A stretch of DNA of 64,000 bases, from the NCBI GenBank assembly GCA_025531455.1, contig JAMYHL010000029.1:682001-746000 (forward strand), given 5' to 3'. Origin of the DNA: Apiotrichum sp. Y4204. Its lineage: Eukaryota > Basidiomycota > Tremellomycetes > Trichosporonales > Trichosporonaceae. Positions 23,820-34,357 of this stretch are shown here, piece by piece (the stretch's first letter is position 1; each line of letters opens with the position of its first letter). The notes under the pieces were generated by a model. It searched no databases, was not told the DNA's origin, and was given only the letters and a program-made list of their open reading frames with translations. A program made the position numbers and the translations under genes.

Positions 23820-25689
23820 TGCGTTGCGTGCGTGCGCTGTAGCTGGCCGTCTGGTGAGCTGGTGAGATGGAAAAGAGTGTGGTTGTCAACGAGAGTGGAA
23901 ACGAGTGTGGGCTGATGGACTTGTGGATGTGCAAGAGGTTGCGTGGTGGCGCAACGAGTCGTCCCACCTTGCTGGCTACAGCAAACATTTTTGGGAACCG
24001 AATTGCTGCCAGGCGACGTGCTGCGAACAACGACCACCATTTCCACATGCTACAACGCTGCACGGGACACGAACAAGGTTTCACTCAGTCCCTTGTCTGC
24101 TCATGCTCCCCCAGCATGCATGCTCTCACTGATCACTGACCATGCCTCTCCCATGGCGACAACCTTGCATGGACGAAACACGGTCTGGGGCGACGATGGC
24201 CGCACCGCCCAGAACACCCAGAATACAGAATGCCACATCCCAGCAGCGCAACGCGCAGCAGGGGATGTAGCGTCCATTCTCTCACTTTATTCCATTCGAA
24301 CCATCTATCCATTCACCAATCACCGCGCTCGCCACCCACCCAGCAGCCGTGATCAACGCTGCCGAGGCTGTGTTCGCGGGCTCGTGAGCGTCTGCAGTCT
24401 TGCAGCCACAGTATGGGAATTGACGCCCCGGGGGCGATCGAAATGCCGGCTGTCCTGGTGCAGTAAACTTGTTTCACAGCGCTTGGGGAATTAAGTCTAT
24501 TTGCAGAGCACGTCGGTATGCGACTGCGACTTCTCATTCGATCTGTTCTGGACCTTTGGCCGATGGAGGTGCTGGACGGAAACACCGGATCCCAGGCTTC
24601 TATCTGACGAGAAACCCGGCTGCAAAGCCACGCCAGTTGTTCCGGGGATTCGAAGGAATGGAAAATCAAGGTTGGGTGGGACCTTGTACTTTGTTCATGG
24701 CAATGGTCATCGCGTGCATCGCGCCAAGATTCGCACGGCCACGACAGGAACAATATATTACACTTGGCAACCATGGCGAGGAAACATGGGACCTCACTTT
24801 TGTTTGGATGCAGACACTCTCGTTTCTGCAAATACTGACCCCCCGACCAACGCGCTACCATTACCCCCCCCCCATCTTATCCAGGTTTGAACTCACTCCC
24901 CACCTGACGACCGGCTGTCCACCTCGCTATAGATGCGGCACAAGCTGGCACCTTTCGGTCATCTTGGCACGGCAGTTCGAAGTGTCATAGTGGGATGGAG
25001 TGGCCAGAACGCAAAGGGGTCACTGCTCCAGACCACGAACTGTGCCGCCGGCGGATGCCACACCGACAGCCAATTCCGGACGCCATCGGGACAGTGAGGC
25101 GTGCGACATTTCGTGGACAGTGGCAGACATAGGAACATTCTAACATACAAACAATGTTGGGAAGTGGGGCCCAAGTGCATTGGGAGGCTCTTCTCGTGGA
25201 TCTCATTCTTGGTCGATGACATAGGGCTCAGCTGAGAGAGGTGCAGCACGAGCCATCCAAATACCACCCGGAGATGTGACGCGTACCTGCTCACCAGTCG
25301 CGATTCCCCTCCTTCCAGCAATTACACCTGCCGGGCTCGGTGCCGCCGAGTCGGAAGTGAGCCAGACCGTTGCTGGGCCGACAGCCGGCGCCTCTCCTAC
25401 GGACTTGCGCTCGCGATCCCTCCCTTGAAGGGGGGCGCACGGTCAGCGTGGACCGGTTCCCCCACTTAAGCCCCGCGAGGCGCCGAGCATTCCTCCCAAT
25501 CTCCCACTTCACTCCTACAATCGGATCACGCCCGTCTCGCTCGCTTGACTTCTTCTTCTGAGGCCGCCCCACTCGTGCGTAGGGCGTTCTGAAGCTAATC
25601 GCCGCCGCTGATCGCGTCGACGGCCTCGACAGCTGCTTCGTTCTCCAACAGGGATATCCGCGCCGCCCCAGGCGCGGGTATCCACCTCC
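23820..25689. other. Gene-free stretch upstream of the ADP1-like gene
   Basis: No intact gene seen. The first 200–300 nt are presumably the ADP1-like promoter. Minus-strand frames of up to 182 codons (24313–24861) and 93 codons (25291–25572) show no recognisable motif. The last part abuts the decayed oxidase and may be its former promoter. Confidence 0.5.
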
Positions 25690-26435
25690 AACCTGACATG
25701 TGCTGGTGGCCGAGCAGGTCCATGCTGCCGATGGCGGTGATGAGCTGGCAGTTTCCTGGGCCGCTCATCGAGGCAAAACAGGGAAGACACTGTCGTGCGC
25801 GTTCACAACTACCTCGACACGGGCCAGTCGGCGCTGGTTCGGTATCCGGCAGGAAACCCGAATGTAATGGACCGCACGCCGGGTATCTCGCAGTGTTCCA
25901 TCCCGGGGTCTTCACCTGCTTCAGGCTCCCGATGAGTTTGGGACGTTCTCGTACCCCTCGCATCTCGACACGCCGTCTGATGGCTCGGTGGGCTGGATCG
26001 TGATCCGTTTCCCCGATGACCCGCTCGTGCGCGGGCACTGTGGGTCCATCCAGAGGTTTCTAATTACAGTGCGTGTGTGTGTTGGTGCGCCGGGATCACG
26101 ATGGCTGTGCGGTCCGGAAGGATACATCTCACGGGGGATTGGAAGGCAGTGTGCAATGCGAGGTTCCTTAATGAGCAGATTATCAGTGTGACTCGGACGC
26201 CGGGAAGGACGATCAACCGTTTCGTGTGCCGTACATCGACGAGGCGCCAATGGGGCCTGGAAGGTGGGTGTCACGACACCCCGAGCTAACGCCGGCAACG
26301 CCTACCGTCTACCCGTCAATCAAAGTCTGCATCCCATTCCCAACGGTGATTGAAGCGAAATGAGCCGTGTGATCTGACTTTCAGACACCCCGTCATCGGC
26401 CACAATCATCTTTACACTGCGGGTCAAGTAGCTTG
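25690..26435 (+). pseudogene. Decayed multicopper oxidase (laccase/ferroxidase family), N-terminal part
   Basis: Pieces of a cupredoxin-type multicopper oxidase occur in the right order but in different frames. They are QFPGPLIEAKQG (25749–25784); DTVVRVHNYLDTGQSALV and NPNVMDRTPGISQCSIPG (25786–25932, one base out of frame, then a stop at 25933); and LPDEFGTFSYPSHLDT with IRFPDDPLVRG (about 25925–26040, third frame). Further on are NAGNAYRL (about 26290) and TVIEAK followed by a stop (about 26344), then HPVIGHNHLYTAGQV (26386–26430). In living family members the third block reads GTFWYHSH: here Trp has become Ser and the first copper-ligand His has become Pro. Indels, stops and a lost ligand all point to a dead gene. 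The C-terminal copper sites (HCHIDWH-type) are not visible downstream. Laccase versus Fet3-type ferroxidase cannot be decided. Confidence 0.72.
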
Positions 26436-26439
26436 ACCC

Positions 26440-27010
26440 TGGACACGTCGCGCTGCTCGAGTACTGTGCCCTTGCTCGCTCCTTTCGAGCAAGGCAGGCG
26501 GCATGTTGAAACACACATACGACACATGGGACGTTTAGTGCGTCTGCTACTATCAGCGCCAAGTACAGCCGGGTCAGCAGTTCCCGTCCGGGACCGCATC
26601 CATGGCGCCGCCTCGGTTTCGCGGTCGGCGGGGTCCTGCGTGAGTACCAGGATCAGCAGCTCGAATAGCAGTATAATCAGCTTCATCGCCGAAATCTTCC
26701 TGGCGTACATGTACGAGACTTGGGACGCGACAGTCTCTTCCGTCAGTTCTCGACCGCACGCTCGACAAAGACATCGCCGACCCAACAGTCGATGGAGTGA
26801 GGACACTGAATGTGGATCTGGTGTTCTCCGTCCATACGCGTGGCCACCAGCCATTGCGCACACATGCACTCACCGGGCCGGCGATCCGCCGCCCCGCCGG
26901 CCATCTCCGGCCAGTGACGAAGGTGACGGAGGTGACGAAGATGATGACGTCCCCCGGAGTGCCGGGAATTACAGCATGCGGCGAGAATGTAATTGAGCAT
27001 AACAAACAAA
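26440..27010 (-). other. Possible broken membrane-protein gene fragment
   Basis: On the minus strand three adjacent pieces have the G/C-ending codons typical of genes in this window but do not share a frame. They are GDVIIFVTSVTFVTGRRWPA (about 26960–26900), CPHSIDCWVGDVFVERAVEN (about 26806–26745, ending at a stop), and ETVASQVSYMYARKISAMKL with IILLFELLILVLTQ (about 26745–26640). A canonical GTGAGT…CAG intron could join the first two. Two segments are hydrophobic enough for membrane helices. I do not recognise the family. It may be a relic, a gene with a sequencing error, or coincidence. Confidence 0.25.
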
Positions 27011-30000
27011 GTTCAGCCCTCATGCTTTTTTTGTTTCCTTTGGTGCGCGCCGGCGTCGTCAGCGTTACCGCCAGGGAACTCGGCGCGGAGCGGAACGAGG
27101 CGGAGCAGAGTCGGCGCCGATGACCGAGGTGTAGATCCCAGCGACCACACCGGTAGGTGTGCCGGTACTGCCGGCACCCGAGCTTCCATCGCCGAAGGCA
27201 GCTTAGTCTTTCGGACAAGGTTGTGGTTGCGCGTTCGGAACAAGGTTGGTGGGCGCCTCCTCGGGTTGGGCGTTACGTTTCCGCGAGTTGCGAGAGTTGC
27301 GAGAGGCGCCACCAGGCAGTGCAGCTTCACGTGAACAGGCACTAGGACACTCCGCCAGGGTGACGGCAGGGATACGCTGTGGTCGGCGCTGATTAGAGAG
27401 AGGCGGTGGCAAGGGCACAGATTGCCGGTCGTGGTCCGGTTCTTCGAGTTCCTTGATGTTGAACTCGGCTTGGACTCGACTTGGCGCCCCGTAGACGATG
27501 GAGTGGGACTGGGACTGCGTGTCCCATCCGCGAGGCAGTGCTGTGGAGCCAAGTGCCAAGAACCAAGTATCTGCTCAGTGATCAGTGTCAGTCGCCGGGG
27601 CATGTAACGACCACGGACGAGGAATTGGGTTCAGTTCGGACAAGAGGCAGGAGGGGGACGATCACGATCAGTGCCTCGAGTGCCTCGCTCGGCACAGCCG
27701 GCTTGCCCGAGCCCGGAATGCGCGGCGACTGTGGCAGAGAGGCAGGAAGGCGGCTGTTGCGCGTGCCGCGTGGGCCGTGGCGGCCTCCGCTAGCTCCGCT
27801 GGTGATTGTGTAATCTCGCGACCAAGACATGTGCTGTGTCATCTAGAACACAAGACATTGGTACGCGGCTCGCGGCTCGCGGCTAGTCAGTCAGCGCCAC
27901 GCCATTAGCCGCATTCTCGCTCATCTCCATGATCCAGAGTCATGGAATGGAAGACGCGGTGATGAGAGACAGAGGCCACTGTGGCGCGTACCGCCTCTGG
28001 TCGGATGAAGGTTCGCGAATTCAACCTGGACCAAACTGCTGAGCCGCGGCTTAGGTCTGCCTTGTTCCGAGGGGCTCATGCTCATGATGTCAGCAGCAGG
28101 CAGGGTTAGTCTGTTGTTAGGGAGTATGGATCGGAATGATGGATGATGGAAGAGGGCAGAGGAAGCTTTGAACACGTTGCCCCAGATTTCTTCATGAAGG
28201 ATAGCGAGCACCGCCTCTGTCTAGTGCCACATCCCTCCCTCCCCCTGCTAATCACATGCGTTATCGATTAGCACGGACCGCTCCACACAGATGCGCAGAG
28301 ATACACAGATCCGCAGCAGACATAGCGCATTAGCAGGGGGGCGCCCCCGAAGGATCTGCTGCTCGATGATCCGCAGGCAGAGCAGGGCAGGGCTAGCAAG
28401 CAGGGGCCACCCATCCGCAGCGCACAGACCACGTCCGGGCAGTCGTCAGCGTGATCGCCGAAGCCCGGGAAGCAGGAAGCAAGGCACCGCACTAGATTCT
28501 GCGCGCCGCTCTGTGCGACGTGCGGAGATCACGATGATCCTGCATCGTGGTATCCTGATTTCCTGATTATGGTCATGTCATGGTCATGCGATCAAAAGAT
28601 TGCACCGCCTCGGACGGGAAGTCGAGTGCTCACGCAGGAGGGAAGCGCATGTGGGTCGACGGATCTCGGAGGCTTGGAAGCTCGGAAGCTTGGAAGAAAG
28701 TTGGGTTGTTGATGGCCGCGCAATATGTCCGCACAGATGGATAAACAATGGAGGAATAACTGACTGACGTAGTGGATCCGACAGGGGACAGGGGGGGTTT
28801 CCACCTGATGATGATTGGGCTACTTGGTACTTGCTAGCTGGCTGCCTATTGTGCGCTAGTCCGTCACATGGACCAAGAAGCAGGAGCAGGAGACAAATGG
28901 GGATATGGTGATATGAACGCCGGGCAAATCACACTACTGGCTGGGAGGTTGGGACTCACGGTCTCAATCAGAGAGACATGGCACACCGAGAGGACAGGGA
29001 CGGCGGCATCCCGAAATAGACGACGCACACCCAGAGAACTCAGACGGACAGCCAGAAAGATCTAGGAGGGCAGAGAGGAGCGGAGTGGGCGCGGAGTGTC
29101 GATGATGCCGTTGAATACAGGCGCCACCCAATTCGGTGAGTGCAGGTTTGCATCAAGCAGCCAGCTGCCAGAGACGGCGAGACGGCAGCTGATGCTCCTC
29201 CAGAGCATGCAGAGGCTAGGAGTTTGCATTCCTGTACCAGATCGCTTAAACTGTCGTGTTGTTCTTCCACCCTGAGCCATTTGGGCCCTTGTGCGCCACT
29301 GACAATGGGCACAATTGATGAGCTGGGAGCAAACACCTAACACGATCTCACACTCCAGAATGCTTTGCTGTTCCTGTGTCCCCGGTAAACAAAAAACGGA
29401 AGTGATCATTCACGATACTTTGTCTTGTGCTTCGGGGGTACACTCACCCTGCCGACTCCCTCGGCGAGCAGCGCTCGGTGACGACGGTGGCAGATGTCTG
29501 TGCGAATGTGCGAGCCCATGGGACTGGGATGCCCGATCCCCTGTTTCCAGGATCTAGGGAGCTAGAAACCGGCTAGAAGCCCATCCGCGTCAGGATGCCA
29601 GTGTGCAAGCGCCATCAGACGACATCCAGGGCAAAGGGCACGTTGGTTTAAGCGTTTTTATGCATTGTTTGGGTCTCTCTGTTGAGCGTTCAGCTCTGCA
29701 TCTTACGCGCCTCTCTCCGACTGCTCTCGCTTCTCTCAATGTCGGGTTGTGCCTGAATGGGGGGTGTGGCGCTCCTCATTCCGCGCAGGGGCACCGCCGC
29801 TACCCTGGGTCTGCCGCCCCCAATCCCTGCAGCCCATCCGCGCTCCTGGCAGTGCATGTGGCTCCTACCGACCCTTTAGCTTCTGTGATTATGCGTTTCT
29901 GCGTTAATGCCCGTTCTGGGACTGGTAATAGGGATGGCGGGCACGGGAGTGTACGAGAGAAGGCAGCCCCAGGCGGATGTGTAGGAGAAGACTCTTTTGC

Positions 30001-31200
30001 TCCCTACAAGCATACAAGGGCTGCAGGCCTGCAGGTGCGCACAGACACAGGCACGGCGGTTCCGGCGAGAGGGAGCCGGGTGATTGAGAGAAAATAGCAC
30101 CACATGTGTCGTCCGACGACGCCGTGATTCAAGACAACGTTAGCAGCCGACGGAGAACAGCAGTCAGAGCAGACCGCGAGAGCTGGGAGACGAGCATGCA
30201 GGCAGCGGAACAGCGATCGTACAGCGTCGGAATGATGGCGTTCACCCAGCACAGCATGCGCGAATCTGCCCCAGCTGCCCCATGTACCTTGGCCATATGA
30301 TCCCAAATGATCCGAGTGCAAGATCGTGAATCGAGCCCAAAAATCTCCTACATCTCTTGGCTGTTGCTAATCACCGCCTCGGTGGTGGATTGCCGAGTGT
30401 ACCGAACCAAAAGCCTCTTGGGCATCATCATAAGCCTCTTGTTTCCTGGCACTGTATACCTGTACCCTTTGGCCGCCAAAGCCAACAATGAGCCGGACGG
30501 ATCCAGGACCTCATTACGCATCACGGCTCCGATGGGTGATGGGTGAATGAGCTACTGCGGTAGTGCCTCCTCTCGCCGCCAAAAACACAAACAAGCACAA
30601 CGCCAGAGGCACAAGAGGCACCCGGCGGACGATTGCCCCGATTGACTCACGCCCCCCGCAACTGACCGACAGCTGCTTGCTGCTTGCTGCTTGCTGCAAG
30701 CTTTGAACCGCCGTTTTGCCCCTGTGCAGTATGCGTTATGGCTTGGTGCGGATGGCGGATGGCGGTGGGGGTGGCCGCGGGCGGGGCATGTGCATGCATG
30801 TGTTCCCTCTAACCCTCTAACCCTCCTACGCCTCCAAAGCACCAGGATATCCAGGGAGCTTTCCAGGTATTCAGGCTTTTCTCTTGATCAAGGTCCATCA
30901 CACCCGAATCAAGCCATCAGGCAGGGTAACGTTGCACCTGGACGCATCAGGCCATCAGCCCATCTGCCGCCATCCGCCGCCGCGCGCCGCCATCCGCCCT
31001 TCCGCATGCGCTAACAATGCAATGCGCTGCACACTGCAAGCAGTGGCTTACGCACCGGGTATTCCGCCTGGTCGGGCGCTGTGCTGTTGATGAATGGTTG
31101 GGTGGGTTTTGTTTGGGCGTCCCTTGGGCGATTAGCCTGCGTTCCACCAGAGGTCTTGGCCCGCTGTGGCCGAGTGTCCGCTTGCGGACCTTGTGCTTGT
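27011..31200. other. Long gene-free stretch
   Basis: About 4.2 kb with no gene I can support. Minus-strand frames at 27013–27842 have somewhat coding-like codon use but no recognisable motif. Small landmarks are a GCTTGCT microsatellite at about 30672–30697 and a telomere-like (CCCTCTAA)-type double repeat at 30805–30825. Elsewhere I see nothing. Confidence 0.45.
30805..30825. repeat. Short telomere-like direct repeat
   Basis: Two and a half copies of CCCTCTAA occur in a row. The unit resembles but does not equal a fungal telomere repeat (CCCTAA-type), and the run is too short to call an interstitial telomere. Confidence 0.35.
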
Positions 31201-31587
31201 CCGTCTGTTCGTCTCTTCTGCGTGTCTCCTCCCATCCCCGCCGCGCCCCTCTCTCGATCTCGTTCTCCCTTCGCCCCTGCTCGTCTCCTCTCCTCACTCT
31301 CTCACTCCTTCATCCGCTTCTTCCGTTTATAATACCTCTTCTCATCACCGCCCCCCTCTCACACTCCTTCTTTTTCCATCCCTATTCTCAGCCTCGTCCT
31401 TCATTCGACCTCCCGACGCGCCCCGACCTTCGCCGTCACTACCGACAACACCTCGTTCGGCGCACCTATAATCATTACTATATAACTCCCCGGCTCAGCT
31501 CACTACCATCCCCAGCTCAGCTCACTCGGCTCTCCTCCTTCCCCCTTCGACTTAATCACTTGTCCTTCCCCCTCCAGCACCATCATA
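31201..31587 (+). promoter_or_regulatory. Promoter and pyrimidine-rich leader of the deacetylase gene, with TATA box
   Basis: Sequence upstream of the start codon at 31588 is strongly pyrimidine-rich. A good TATA element (TATATAA, 31479–31485) lies 103 nt before the ATG. A second A/T-rich element (TTTATAAT) is near 31325. This is the clearest TATA-type promoter in the window, consistent with a strongly regulated secreted-protein gene. Confidence 0.55.
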
Positions 31588-32863
31588 ATGCTCTCCAAGC
31601 TCACCACCGCCGTCGCGCTCCTCGCCTCGTTCGTCGCTGCCGCTCCCTGCACCGGCAAGGGCGACGTTATCGGCAACTGCAACATCCAGGGCACCGTCGC
31701 TCTCACCTACGACGGTATGTGACGTTGAGCTAGGGAGAGCTCGAGCCTGCAGCTCTTCCTATATGGTCCCCAACTGACTGTTAGACGGACCCCACCCCAA
31801 CAACTGGGAGAGGAAGATCGCCGACACCATCAGCTCCAACGGCGGCAAGGCCACCTTCTTCCTCAACGGTGAGTGTTTGCAGATCGCAAGTCGATGTTGG
31901 CCGCGGCGAAGCTGGCCGTAGGGGGAGGCGACATGTAGCCGTTCCATTCCACTCTTTTGCTGCCGATCATGTCCATTCCTTGTCTGCCACAATGCCACCT
32001 CCCCCTTGGCTTCCGGCGCATGCCATAACGCTTTCAATCCAGCGAGTGGGATCCAGCTGGGTTCCATATGGCGTTCGTACGCTCGGACCATTGCGGGCAA
32101 TCCAAAACATCATCCCCGACGGCCTGTGATGGGTAGACAATGCTCGACATCAACCGGGGACGGCCGTTGTGCCCTGTGGCGCATGGTGGCTTGTTCGCGT
32201 ATCACTTCAACTGGCCAGCCCTGCTTCGACTACCAACTCATCTTCGATCCGTCCCCCTTCACGTACTGATTCCAGGCAACAACTACGGCTGCATCTACGA
32301 CCATGCCGACGAGCTCCGCTACCTCTACGAGCAGGGCCACGTTCTCGGCTCGCACACCTGGTCGCACGCCAACGTCGGCCAGATGAGCTACAGCGCCATC
32401 TCTCAGGAGCTTGAGAAGGTTGAGACCGCCTTCATCAAGATTCTCGGTGTCAAGCCCCTCTACTTCCGCCCCCCGTACGGCTCTCTCTCGGAGACTGCAG
32501 TCCAGGTGCTCAAGGACCGTGGCTACACCAGTGCGTCCTCATCCCAAACGCGTCACACAGCATTCTAACCCCACAGAGATCTGGCTCTGGGACTCGGACA
32601 GCGGTGACTCGGTCGGTGCCTCGACCTCTGCTCAGCGCTCGGCCATGGAGAAGGTCGTCAACACCTTCCCTAACGCCCACCTGGTTCTCCAGCACTCGAC
32701 CTACGACTCGACCACCAACACCATCGTTCCTTGGCTCGCGCCCGCCCTCAAGAACAAGGGCTACAGGATGGTCACCGCTAACAAGTGCATGACCAACGGT
32801 GAGGACTGGCCCTACCAGTACGTCGGCCCCTACGGTGTCCGCGACTCGACCTGGCGCTGCTAA
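31588..32863 (+). CDS. Secreted polysaccharide deacetylase (CE4), chitin deacetylase-like
   Basis: A CE4 enzyme that removes N-acetyl groups from a cell-wall polymer, most likely chitin to chitosan. Exons are 31588–31714, 31785–31868, 32276–32530 and 32577–32863 (250 aa). A signal peptide (MLSKLTTAVALLASFVAAAP) precedes the NodB-type domain. All five CE4 motifs are present: TYDDGPHP (catalytic base and metal Asp), HTWSHA (two zinc His), RPPYG, WDSDSGD and LVLQHSTYD. No GPI-attachment tail or chitin-binding domain is seen, so the protein is probably freely secreted or wall-trapped. Intron 2 is 407 nt, the longest in any gene here. Substrate is inferred from family; xylan or peptidoglycan-type activity cannot be excluded. 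Confidence 0.93.
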
Positions 32864-34357
32864 GCGCATTCCCGGTGTTGTCTCGTGTTGTTCCGGCTCC
32901 CCACCCTATGCTTCCTGAACATTTGGGTTTTCTGAACATTCGGCGCAGCCCGGGCCCTCACTTTGTGGGTCTGCGCAACACTCATCGTGGCATACTTTCA
33001 TAAGGACAATGAACGCTCCTCGAACACTGAACGGACAATTATGGCATTTCATAGCTCCCCTCCACATTACTACTCTACCCTAGTACTCAAACTTTCCCTA
33101 GTAGCATGAGAAACGCGAAAATCAGACAAGTAGTTTATACGTTATACACATTGCCATCGGTAGCTCATGGATTGCATGTGTACAAATGAGGAGGGCGAGA
33201 GTAAGAGACAGGAGAACAACAGGCATCAGATGTCTTGGTCATTGCAAAGTGCACTGAGATCTCGTTCGGAAGACAATGGCTACACAGCCTCAACTCAACA
33301 ACTGACCGTAGAAGACAGGAATGCAGCTCGCGCACAGCAGAATCCAAGAAGCCAAGAGCCAAGAACCAGCAATTACATCCACATCATCGCACGAAGTAAG
33401 CAATAAAAAGGCACACCGAACCAACATCAGGCCGACACGCGACCCCGAACGTGTTCGTACAGATGCCGTAACGTTGCTGTTCCTGCTGAGGGTTAATGGA
33501 AAGGTTCGGTCTCGTGGGCAAGTTGGTGTATCAGTGTCGGCATCGCGTCCCGACCCCCTCCGACCCGACTGAGCCCCCATCCAGCTGACTGTCAGCCATC
33601 GCGGCTTGTATGCACCCCGTATACGCGTCCATGCTGGCACTTTGCTCTGGAAGTGCGCGAACAGACATGTATGACACGCCAACCTCCCGCTTGAGGAGAG
33701 CGCTCTCGTTGTCGTGTACAGCGCGGGACATTGTACATCACTTCGATCCAGCACAGTAGTCGCCGCGGATAGTTCTTGTGTATCGCGCAGGCGCTTATAC
33801 TGAAGTTGCCAAGCTGTGTAGTGGGAGGAGGCAGCGCTCGCCATCTGATCATGACGCTTGCGGTCATCTCTCAAATGAGCTAAAATAAGGTTTGAGCCGC
33901 CTGTCTGCAAGCTGCGGTAGCTGCGATCGTGGTGTCGGCCGCGCGGCCGCGGGTGGATTATTAGGGTGTGCGCGGGAGTGTTTCACCCGTGCCAGAAATC
34001 TGGTGATCCGTTGACGGTGGTGGGACTGAAGTACAGAACGGTTGATGGGCCACCACCGCGCCTGCTTTTTATTTTCGCAGGCTGTGGCAACTTTATTTAT
34101 TCAATCCTCCCCCCTTGCGGTGTTTGTTGTCTTCCTCGCGTCTGTGCCGATCCCTGGTGAGTGGACCTGAGTGTGTTTTTTCAGTGTAAACATTGCTCTG
34201 CAGTCATCCAGCTATCCAGGACACGCGCCAGGGGCTCTTCTCACCATCACAACACTGTCAACCGCCATCATCACCATCGTCGCCACCCTCTCTCGAAACT
34301 CCCACTCCTCTTCCCCTCCACTCTCTCGGGTAAACAGCCCATTCCACATCTCTCACG
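32864..34357. other. Intergenic region between the deacetylase and kinesin genes
   Basis: No gene supported. A 206-codon minus-strand frame (33290–33910) has a hydrophobic end but no recognisable motif. A palindromic GGCCGCGCGGCC core sits near 33937–33950. A/T-rich TTTATTTATT at about 34092 may belong to the kinesin promoter. Confidence 0.5.

Noticed and set aside
24290..24315. tRNA T-arm-like string (minus strand GGTTCGAAT)
   Set aside because: The flanking bases do not pair into a T stem and no acceptor stem or anticodon arm can be formed.
25700..26060. CUB-like domain suggested by GTFSYPS
   Set aside because: Neighbouring blocks (FPGPLIEAKQG, PGISQCSIPG, DDPLVRG) fit multicopper oxidase order; CUB domains are not expected in fungi.
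33290..33910. 206-codon minus-strand frame with hydrophobic end
   Set aside because: No family motif, mixed codon use and no splice or promoter context.
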